Assembly: GCA_945897365.1 (NCBI GenBank)
Contig: CAMDFD010000046.1
Span: 1 to 6,938, forward strand
Direction of reading: 5' to 3'
DNA length: 6,938 nucleotides
Source: Bordetella parapertussis
Lineage (GTDB): Bacteria > Pseudomonadota > Gammaproteobacteria > Burkholderiales > Burkholderiaceae_B
Shown here: in pieces, positions 1 through 5,500 of the stretch
Layout of the letters: each line of letters starts with the position of its first letter
Numbering within the stretch: position 1 is the stretch's first letter
Program-made: the position numbers and the translations under genes
Notes under the pieces: model-generated
Database searches by the model: none
What the model was told of the DNA's origin: nothing
The model's input: the letters and a program-made list of their open reading frames with translations, nothing else

Positions 1-459
1 CATGTGGATGAGGTCGTCAAAGCCTTGGCGCAGTTTGATTTACAAGAAAAAATATGGGAGCGTGTCGACCGGCTTTCTGGTGGAGAACGGCAACGTGTCG
101 GTCTCGCGCGTGCCTTGCTCGCCCCTGCAGGACTCTGGCTCATCGATGAACCACTTTCGGCGCTCGATCCAACGCGAGCACGCCAAGCCATCGCAACGCT
201 CTTGCGCGAGGCACGCGCCAAAGGCGTCACCTTGGTGACCACCTTGCATCAAGTCAATGTCGCGACGGCGGAGTTTCCCCGCGTCCTGGGGTTGCGCGAG
301 GGGAAACTCGTTTTTGATCTACCGGGACATGAAGTCACTTCAGAGCACCTAGCGCATCTGTATGCGCAGTTTGAGTATGAACTGGCACAAGTAGACGCTC
401 CAGTGGTATCCGAAGAAGTCCCGCCCGCCAAGCGGGAAGTTCGCGTGGGATGCGCCTGA
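1..459 (+). CDS. phnC: Phosphonate-type ABC transporter ATP-binding protein (PhnC-like), 3' part
   Basis: This is the C-terminal 152 codons of an ABC ATPase that enters from the left edge in frame 1; Walker A and the Q-loop lie outside the window. Visible in the fragment are the ABC signature LSGGERQR (fragment residues 25-32), Walker B LWLIDEP (45-51), the D-loop SALD (53-56) and the switch histidine in TLHQVNVA (H83). The protein would hydrolyse ATP at the inner face of the cytoplasmic membrane to power import through the two permeases encoded next. I assign it to the PhnC family mainly because those two permeases are clearly PhnE-like; the LHQV switch region also fits PhnC. The last 30 or so residues after the LAHLYAQF segment are rich in Pro, Val and Glu and look like an extra tail compared with typical PhnC. 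Its stop overlaps the next start by 10 bases, so the genes are probably translationally coupled. The true substrate could be phosphonate, phosphite or another phosphorus oxyanion. Confidence 0.85.
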   Translation, partial: HVDEVVKALAQFDLQEKIWERVDRLSGGERQRVGLARALLAPAGLWLIDEPLSALDPTRARQAIATLLREARAKGVTLVTTLHQVNVATAEFPRVLGLREGKLVFDLPGHEVTSEHLAHLYAQFEYELAQVDAPVVSEEVPPAKREVRVGCA

Positions 460-1295
460 TCCCAATGGCTCGCTTCAAAGACCCCTCTTTACGTGACCCC
501 GCTTGGTCGCGACGCGTGTTTTGGTTTGTCGTCGCATGCGTGATTCTGTGGCCTGCGTTGGTCAGTACCGAGTTTCGACCTTGGGTGTTTTTCGAGGCGC
601 AAAACCTCAACGTTACGACCCATTTTCTAGCAGAATTTTTCCCGCCAGCACTCAACCTCGAGTTTTTGGAACTCGTGGCCCGTGAGGCTTGGCGGACTGT
701 CGCGATTGCGACGGCGGGCACTTTTCTGGCCTTGGTATTCGCAATCCCTTTGACGCTCTTGTCCACCACGGTGTTGTCGGTGTCCTCTTTGTCTGGACGG
801 ATGCGCGCGTTTCCTTTTGTGGTGCGGCAACTGATTCGTTGGTTGTTGATTCTCTTGCGTAGTGTGCCGGAATTGATTTGGGCACTTGTATTTGTGCGTG
901 TGGTGGGACTCGGTCCGGCCGCGGGTGTGCTGGCGATCGCCCTGACTTACGCCGGGATGCTTGGCAAAGTGTATGGGGAGATTCTTGAAAGTGGTGAGCG
1001 CGAGCCTGCAACGGCTTTGCTGCGAAACGGTGCCGGGCGCATTCAGACTTTTTTCTTCAGCGTTTTACCGGGGAATGCGACCGAATTGACCAGTTACACG
1101 ATTTACCGCTGGGAGTGCGCCATTCGTGCGTCGACCGTGCTCGGTTTTGTCGGCGCCGGCGGACTCGGCCAGCAAATGGACAACTCGATGCGCATGTTCA
1201 ACGGTTCCGAAGTCGCGACCATGTTGATCGTGTTTATTTTATTGGTCGGTTTGGCCGATCTCTTAAGCACTTGGATGCGGAGGGCTTTGCAATGA
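450..1295 (+). CDS. phnE: Phosphonate-type ABC transporter permease (PhnE-like, first copy)
   Basis: A 281-residue inner-membrane permease, a normal length for PhnE. Hydrophobic segments are seen near residues 22-40, 82-109, 126-150, 154-175 and 255-275. The cytoplasmic coupling (EAA) loop runs from E180 to the LP at 206-207 and would dock on the ATPase. The strongest family marker is the PhnE signature YRWECAIRASTVLGFVGAGG at 219-238, followed by LGQ. I chose the ATG at 450 because it has an SD-like GGGAAG at 434-439, ten bases upstream, and overlaps the end of the ATPase gene; an ATG at 465 is possible but has worse spacing. It shares RS/AVPEL-type and YRWE-type segments with the downstream permease, so the transporter probably uses a heterodimeric pore. 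The family call is firm; the substrate is inferred from the family name only. Confidence 0.92.
   Translation: MRLIPMARFKDPSLRDPAWSRRVFWFVVACVILWPALVSTEFRPWVFFEAQNLNVTTHFLAEFFPPALNLEFLELVAREAWRTVAIATAGTFLALVFAIPLTLLSTTVLSVSSLSGRMRAFPFVVRQLIRWLLILLRSVPELIWALVFVRVVGLGPAAGVLAIALTYAGMLGKVYGEILESGEREPATALLRNGAGRIQTFFFSVLPGNATELTSYTIYRWECAIRASTVLGFVGAGGLGQQMDNSMRMFNGSEVATMLIVFILLVGLADLLSTWMRRALQ
1279..1284 (+). promoter_or_regulatory. Ribosome binding site of second PhnE-like gene
   Basis: GGAGGG, seven bases before ATG 1292, lies inside the 3' end of the first permease gene. It decides the start of the second permease against the longer in-frame opening that reaches 1115, and together with the ATGA overlap it points to translational coupling. 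Confidence 0.7.
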
Positions 1296-2092
1296 GTGCG
1301 CGCCCAAGGCATTGGTTGAGACTGGATTCGTCCGTATTTTGGGTCTTGGTGGGTACCATCGCGCTGATCATATTGAGTTTTTGGTCCCTCGATTTGCAAC
1401 TTGCGCGGGTGTTATCCCTTGAGAGCTTGGCACGTATGGGCAAGTTCTTGGGAGAGTTGTTATCGCCCAACCTTGAGCCTGTATTTTTAAGCAAGCTGTT
1501 GCGAGCCAGCCTTGAGACACTGGCGATGTCCGCGGTGGGGACCTTGCTTGCAACGATGTTTGGCCTCTTGCTTGCTGTGCCCGCTAGTCGAAGTTTTGCT
1601 GGTGACCCCGCGCGTTGGCGGTTTTTGACACGACTATTGCTCAATGCCTTGCGCGCGATCCCCGAGCTTGTTTGGGCTGCGTTGCTACTGATTTCCGCTG
1701 GTTTAGGACCGTTTGCCGGCACCTTAGCCCTTGCTTTGCACACCACAGGCGTTTTAGGTCGTTTATTTGCAGAGTCGATTGAAAACGCTCCGCAAAACGC
1801 TGCCGCAGCGCTTCGCGTTCAAGGGGTCGGGGAGGGCCGGGTGTTCTTGTATGCCACACTGCCTACAGTTTCTCCCCAATTGATGTCCTATGCGTTGTAT
1901 CGTTGGGAAAATAATATTCGCGCCGCTGCCGTGCTAGGGGTCGTCGGGGGCGGTGGTTTGGGTCAAATGTTGTCGTTTCACATGGGTTTGTTTCAGATGC
2001 AAGAAACAAGTAGCATCTTAGCGGCTATGATTTTGCTTGTGATTCTCGTCGATACGTTGTCTTATTTTGCTAGACGTTTGTTGTCGCGCTAG
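1292..2092 (+). CDS. phnE: Phosphonate-type ABC transporter permease (PhnE-like, second copy)
   Basis: A 266-residue inner-membrane permease, paralogous to the one just upstream. Hydrophobic stretches lie near residues 14-32, 78-97, 124-150 and 240-258. The coupling loop runs from E161 to the LP at 190-191, and the PhnE signature YRWENNIRAAAVLG is at 203-216, followed by a glycine-rich GGGGLGQ. The frame is open upstream to 1115, but I place the start at ATG 1292: it overlaps the preceding stop as ATGA and has a good ribosome binding site, GGAGGG at 1279-1284, seven bases upstream. Two tandem PhnE genes after PhnC is a known layout for phosphonate importers, where the two permeases form the channel together. 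The binding protein is not in the window and is expected left of position 1. Confidence 0.92.
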   Translation: MSARPRHWLRLDSSVFWVLVGTIALIILSFWSLDLQLARVLSLESLARMGKFLGELLSPNLEPVFLSKLLRASLETLAMSAVGTLLATMFGLLLAVPASRSFAGDPARWRFLTRLLLNALRAIPELVWAALLLISAGLGPFAGTLALALHTTGVLGRLFAESIENAPQNAAAALRVQGVGEGRVFLYATLPTVSPQLMSYALYRWENNIRAAAVLGVVGGGGLGQMLSFHMGLFQMQETSSILAAMILLVILVDTLSYFARRLLSR

Positions 2093-2122
2093 TGCTCCAT
2101 TATCTCTAAAAGGTCATTTAAT

Positions 2123-3031
2123 ATGTCTCGTGTCACCCATCAATTGAGTATCGGAATCGCCCTCGCTTTGGGAACCTTGTCTGTCGCGGTTGTCGCACAA
2201 CCGCGTCAAGCACCGGGCGAAACCATTGTGTCCGTGGGTGTGACAGGCTTGAACCAATTTAATACGCGTATCGTAGACAGCGGGAGTTTTAACTGGTGGG
2301 ATGCCTCCGCCAATGTCAACGTGACTCGCCAAGTCACCAGCGCGTTTTCCGCAGGTGTGAGCGCTAAGTACAACTATCAGAAATGGACGTGGAGCGGACT
2401 CAACGGTCAGGCGCCTTGGACGTCTATCAATACCCCAGCTTTAGGCATGAATTTCGGCTACTCCCCTAGCCCTGAGTGGCGCCTTGGTTTCGCACCAACA
2501 ATTGAGTGGTCGGGTGAAACCGGCACGGGTACGGGAGGCACGGCGACCTATGGCGCTGTGATGAGTGTGGCGAGAACGTTTTCCAAAGACTTGACGCTCG
2601 GAGTAGGTGCAGGTGTCTTTCGGCAGATCGATCAAACCAAAGTTTTTCCTTATCTCTTAGTCAACTGGAACATCACGGACAAGTTGAGATTGAGTAACCC
2701 ACTGCCTGCCGGCCCCTCTGGCGGTGCGGGTCTTGAGTTGTCATATGCGTTGACGGATCGTTGGACTCTGGGTGGTGGGGGTGCGTATCGCTCTTATCGC
2801 TTTCGTTTGAACGAAAATAGCCCGGTGGCAAACGGAATCGGTCAAAACAGTTTCGTCCCTGTTTTTGCCAGACTGTCCTATGCGATTGATCGTACTTCGC
2901 GTGTGGATTTGTACGCGGCTGCGACGACAGGTGGACGACTCTCGGCGACGGATACGTCAGGTACAACGCAGTTTAGTGACAATTATCAGACGGGCTTCGC
3001 GATGGCGCTGTCGTTCTCAAAACGTTTCTAA
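2123..3031 (+). CDS. Outer-membrane beta-barrel protein of unknown function (DUF6268-like)
   Basis: A 302-residue exported protein. The N-terminus has a short basic region and a hydrophobic core (residues 8-24) with a likely signal peptidase I site after VVA25, before QPRQ. The mature part has almost no long hydrophobic stretch. Instead it shows alternating polar/hydrophobic strands with many Gly, Ser, Thr, Trp and Tyr residues (for example GAGLELSYALTDRWTLGGGG, from about 198) and ends in SFSKRF, a terminal Phe typical of BAM-inserted barrels. From memory it resembles the DUF6268 outer-membrane family, which has no settled function; I could not test this. The start has AAAAGG at 2108-2113, nine bases upstream. 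It begins 30 bases after the second PhnE-like permease with no visible terminator between, so it is probably in the same transcript and could be an outer-membrane pore serving that importer. That role is inference. Confidence 0.82.
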   Translation: MSRVTHQLSIGIALALGTLSVAVVAQPRQAPGETIVSVGVTGLNQFNTRIVDSGSFNWWDASANVNVTRQVTSAFSAGVSAKYNYQKWTWSGLNGQAPWTSINTPALGMNFGYSPSPEWRLGFAPTIEWSGETGTGTGGTATYGAVMSVARTFSKDLTLGVGAGVFRQIDQTKVFPYLLVNWNITDKLRLSNPLPAGPSGGAGLELSYALTDRWTLGGGGAYRSYRFRLNENSPVANGIGQNSFVPVFARLSYAIDRTSRVDLYAAATTGGRLSATDTSGTTQFSDNYQTGFAMALSFSKRF

Positions 3032-3038
3032 GCGTTTT
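3019..3038 (+). terminator. Weak hairpin over the stop codon of the barrel gene
   Basis: AAAACG (3019-3024) pairs perfectly with CGTTTT (3033-3038) across an 8-base loop that contains the TAA stop. The 3' arm ends in four T residues, so it could act as a weak terminator for the + strand operon. With only two G:C pairs it is not stable, and it overlaps the next hairpin region, so confidence is low. Confidence 0.25.
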
Positions 3039-3456
3039 AACCCTCAGCAAAAACCTGCTGAGGATCAGGCATGCCTTTGACCTCAACGGCATTGCCAGAA
3101 AAGTCAAAAACCAGAAAAACGGTTTGTTCGCGAGGCGTGCCGATAAAAATCCTGTCTGGCGCCATCGCGAACGCGACGTTGGCTGAAATCAGATTTGCCA
3201 GCATCCGTTCGTACACCTCAGGTTTCACAATCACACCAAAGTGCCGCAAAGGATAATCACCACGTCCGATTGTGATCGACTTGTGCGAGGCCTCAAGCTC
3301 CGAGAGTTGTGCGACAAGATGATGACCATAAAAATCGATATCAAGTCGGTCGCTCTGTTGACGTGTCATGGTGCAACCCAAGATATCCCGATAAAAGCGC
3401 ACCGTGGAGGCGATGTCTTTGATCGGGATCGAGAGGTGAATCATGGCCATGCTCAT
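3037..3456 (-). CDS. VOC-fold protein, extradiol dioxygenase-like (COG3565 type)
   Basis: A 139-residue single-domain protein of the vicinal oxygen chelate superfamily (glyoxalase / bleomycin resistance / type I extradiol dioxygenase). It has the two beta-alpha-beta-beta-beta halves of the fold: IHLSIPIKD with RFYRDILGC at residues 6-28, and HFGVIV through DFSGNAVEVK at 72-127. Likely metal ligands are H7, H72 and E125, the usual His/His/Glu arrangement. The FYGHHLVAQLS and FSGNAVEVK segments recall the small proteins grouped as predicted extradiol-type dioxygenases (COG3565); the reaction is unknown. The first ATG (3456) is preferred because AGGAGA lies five bases upstream; in-frame ATGs at 3450 and 3444 are alternatives. 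It is the second gene after the TRAP permease, with 9 bases between, so it may act on the imported compound. It is not likely to be a true glyoxalase I, which cannot be excluded from sequence alone. Confidence 0.88.
   Translation of the reverse strand: MSMAMIHLSIPIKDIASTVRFYRDILGCTMTRQQSDRLDIDFYGHHLVAQLSELEASHKSITIGRGDYPLRHFGVIVKPEVYERMLANLISANVAFAMAPDRIFIGTPREQTVFLVFDFSGNAVEVKGMPDPQQVFAEG
3042..3063. terminator. Hairpin between convergent genes, possible bidirectional terminator
   Basis: CCTCAGCA (3042-3049) and TGCTGAGG (3056-3063) form a perfect 8-bp stem with the loop AAAACC. It sits in the last codons of the VOC gene, just past the stop of the barrel gene, exactly where two convergent operons meet. 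The position suggests transcription termination or protection of 3' ends in either direction. A proper U-tract is missing on both sides (+ side ATCAGGC, - side GTTAAAAC), so it is not a textbook intrinsic terminator. Confidence 0.5.
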
Positions 3457-3461
3457 AGGCG

Positions 3462-3467
3462 TCTCCT
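3462..3467 (-). promoter_or_regulatory. Ribosome binding site of VOC gene, overlapping TRAP stop codon
   Basis: On the minus strand the sequence reads TAGGAGACGCCTATG. The TAG is the stop codon of the TRAP permease, and its last two bases belong to the AGGAGA Shine-Dalgarno of the VOC gene, five bases before ATG 3456. Ribosomes ending the permease would sit on this site, which suggests coupled translation and fixes the start of the VOC protein. Confidence 0.75.
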
Positions 3468-5361
3468 AGGCTATCGCGCCGGGAGTTTTTTTGTTTTGAT
3501 ACCACTGGGTAATCGCAACAAAGGCCAAGAGACCGAAGCCGATCGTATCCGTGATGAGGCCTGGTTTAATCAGACAAATCGCCGAGATAAATAAGAGGAT
3601 ACGTTGTAGGGTCGTCGCATAGCCGACAAGCCAGCCGAAAAATCCGCCCGCAAGCGCAATGACGCCAATTAAGGCTGTCACGATTGACCAAAAGACGGTG
3701 AGGTAGGAAGTGTCCTCTTTAAAGATCAACAGCAAGGATGGCTCATAGACAAACATGAAAGGCACGATGTAGGCTGGAGCCGCGGCGCGCATGGCAGCAA
3801 AGCCCGATTCCCACATATTTGCTTTGGCTAAGCTTGCGGCTGCAAACACGGCGAGCGCAACGGGTGGAGTGATCGCCGACAAAATCGCGAAGTAGAGCGC
3901 GAACATGTGTGCGGAAGGCACCTCAACACCAAGTTTGATGATTGCAGGGATCAATAACGACACCATCACGATATAGGCAGGAGTTGTCGGCATTCCCATG
4001 CCTAAGATGATGCCGGCCATTGCTGTGAGCAAGAGAGCGAGGAACAAGGAGTTGTTCGCAAGCTCAATCACAACCTGTGTGAAAACAATCCCCAGGCCTG
4101 TAATGGTGACGCAACCAATGACAATGCCCGCGCAGGCGCAAGCCATGGCCACGGACAAAGCATTGCGCGCGCCTTCTTCGAGCGCGTTGATTACGGTCAT
4201 CCATGTGATACCTTGGCGCGTCAGTTTGCGAGCGAGTGCGACCGGGAGACAGCTGATCGCAGCCACCAACGCGCAAAGAGGTGCCGAGAAACCATTAAAC
4301 AAACCAACCAGGATGATCAAAATTGGAATGAATAGGTGGCCTCGTTCCTTCATGACTTGCATAAACTTGGGCAATTCATTTTCAGGCACGCCACCTAGGC
4401 CGTGGCGTTTGGCTTCGAAGTGCACAGCAAAAAAGACTGAGGCGTAGTAAAGCAGAGCGGGAATGACGGCCCACAAGGCGACCTGGGCGTAGGGAACAGA
4501 TAAAAACTCAGCCATCACGAAGGCTGCCGCGCCCATCACGGGAGGCATCAACTGCCCTCCTGTCGAGGCGACGGCCTCCACCGCCGCAGCGAAAGGCGGC
4601 CTGAAACCTGTGCGTTTCATCAGGGGAATCGTAATCGGACCATCGACCATCACGTTCGCAACAGCACTGCCAGAAACGGTTCCGAAAAGAGAGGAGCTGA
4701 CGACCGCGACCTTGCCAGGGCCGCCCGCACTGCGTCCTGTCAGCGCCATAGCAAAGTCCATGAACAGTTGGCCTGTTCCGCTCTTTTCCATAAAAGCGCC
4801 AAAAATCACGAATAACATGACGTAGGAGGCGGAAACACCCAGCGTAGAGCCAAAAATACCCTCCGTTGAGAGGTAGAGCTGCTCTAACAGGACCGGTAAC
4901 TTAATTTGGGTAAAAAACGCGGCATAGATCACAAACAAAATCGCAGTGATGGGCAGAGCCCAGCCAATCACCCGGCGTGTCCCTTCAAGGACGACAATCA
5001 CCATGACAAAGGAAAAGAACACGTCCTGCTTGGTCAATTCATCGATATAAATAATTCGGTTGGTGAAGTTTTCATAGTCAATAAAGATATGGGCAATCGC
5101 CGCTAGACCCAATGCCAGCAGCAGCATGTCATAGGAGCGAGGTAACAATCCACCTGCAGCACGCGAAGGGTAGAGCAAGAAGACCAACGCCAAGGCAAAC
5201 ATCAAGTGCGTGCCGCGGAAAACCACCGCCTCCGGAGGGCCGAATGCTGCCACGTACATGTGGTAGAGCGACATCGCGACAGCGATGACAGTGATAAGTT
5301 TTTTTAGAACTTTTGAGGTGGGATCTACGGCAATACTTTCGTCGGAAATGACCTGCTGCAT
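3466..5361 (-). CDS. TRAP transporter permease, fused small and large subunits (4TM/12TM, TAXI type)
   Basis: A 631-residue integral membrane protein of the fused DctQ-DctM kind (TRAP 4TM/12TM fusion family). In this numbering, an N-terminal four-helix part covers roughly residues 20-145, including the VVLEGTRRVIGWALPI stretch. The large DctM-like domain follows, with the hallmarks GAFMEKSGTG (188-197), the segment SSLFGTVSGSAVANV (223-237) and the AVASTGGQLMPPVMGAAAF segment (263-281). A hydrophobic C-terminal tail holds a KPGLITDTIG motif. TRAP systems import organic acids and similar solutes using an ion gradient, with a periplasmic binding protein. I prefer ATG 5361 because AAGGA at 5369-5373 is seven bases upstream; an in-frame ATG at 5391 would add ten residues but has no clear ribosome binding site. 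The expected TAXI-type binding protein is absent from the window. The VOC gene follows after 9 bases. Substrate cannot be told. Confidence 0.93.
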   Translation of the reverse strand: MQQVISDESIAVDPTSKVLKKLITVIAVAMSLYHMYVAAFGPPEAVVFRGTHLMFALALVFLLYPSRAAGGLLPRSYDMLLLALGLAAIAHIFIDYENFTNRIIYIDELTKQDVFFSFVMVIVVLEGTRRVIGWALPITAILFVIYAAFFTQIKLPVLLEQLYLSTEGIFGSTLGVSASYVMLFVIFGAFMEKSGTGQLFMDFAMALTGRSAGGPGKVAVVSSSLFGTVSGSAVANVMVDGPITIPLMKRTGFRPPFAAAVEAVASTGGQLMPPVMGAAAFVMAEFLSVPYAQVALWAVIPALLYYASVFFAVHFEAKRHGLGGVPENELPKFMQVMKERGHLFIPILIILVGLFNGFSAPLCALVAAISCLPVALARKLTRQGITWMTVINALEEGARNALSVAMACACAGIVIGCVTITGLGIVFTQVVIELANNSLFLALLLTAMAGIILGMGMPTTPAYIVMVSLLIPAIIKLGVEVPSAHMFALYFAILSAITPPVALAVFAAASLAKANMWESGFAAMRAAAPAYIVPFMFVYEPSLLLIFKEDTSYLTVFWSIVTALIGVIALAGGFFGWLVGYATTLQRILLFISAICLIKPGLITDTIGFGLLAFVAITQWYQNKKTPGAIA

Positions 5362-5368
5362 AGCGATA

Positions 5369-5373
5369 TCCTT
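5369..5373 (-). promoter_or_regulatory. Ribosome binding site deciding the TRAP permease start
   Basis: AAGGA on the minus strand is seven bases before ATG 5361. The upstream in-frame ATG at 5391 is preceded by AGCCTTTA, which has no purine-rich match, so the shorter 631-residue product is favoured. Confidence 0.6.
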
Positions 5374-5404
5374 GGTGTTGCTCTGACGCATTAAAGGCTA
5401 AGCG

Positions 5405-5410
5405 ATTCTA
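5405..5410 (-). promoter_or_regulatory. Possible -10 element for the TRAP-VOC unit
   Basis: TAGAAT on the minus strand matches five of six positions of the sigma-70 -10 consensus. The hexamer 17 bases upstream, CCCATA, is a poor -35. If transcription starts near 5398, the inverted repeat at 5434-5452 is centred about 45 bases upstream, a spot often used by activators. A single hexamer match is weak evidence. Confidence 0.25.
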
Positions 5411-5433
5411 CACAGACAGACCCCGGATATGGG

Positions 5434-5452
5434 TGTGTTTTTTCCAAACACA
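5434..5452. promoter_or_regulatory. Perfect inverted repeat upstream of TRAP gene, candidate operator
   Basis: TGTGTTT (5434-5440) and AAACACA (5446-5452) are perfect inverted repeats around TTTCC. The site lies in the 109-139 base gap between the iron-type ATPase gene and the TRAP permease, both on the minus strand. The short A/T-ending arms resemble a dimeric regulator site, and a T-N11-A pattern as bound by LysR-type regulators can be read within it. As an RNA hairpin it lacks a following T-run in the direction of transcription, so I favour a DNA site over a terminator. No regulator gene is in the window. Confidence 0.35.
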
Positions 5453-5500
5453 GGGTTTTCCTTTAGATGGATCGGCAGGGAGGGCCTAATCAGGCTTTGC

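Noticed and set aside
335..1011. Minus-strand open frames opposite the PhnC and PhnE genes
   Set aside because: They are antisense to well-conserved transporter domains, have low-complexity basic composition and no plausible ribosome binding context.
1115..1291. Upstream in-frame extension of the second PhnE-like gene
   Set aside because: It overlaps the conserved 3' part of the first permease, its residues are not PhnE-like, and ATG 1292 has a good ribosome binding site and the ATGA overlap.
3998..4447. 149-codon plus-strand open frame inside the TRAP gene
   Set aside because: It is fully antisense to the conserved DctM-like domain and is best explained as a shadow frame.
5362..5391. Ten-residue longer start for the TRAP permease (ATG 5391)
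   Set aside because: No ribosome binding site is seen before it, whereas ATG 5361 has AAGGA at seven bases. The longer form cannot be fully excluded.
5434..5462. Intrinsic terminator at the inverted repeat before the TRAP gene
   Set aside because: The T-rich sequence follows the stem only in the plus direction, and no plus-strand gene is there. On the transcribed minus strand the stem is followed by CCCATATCC.
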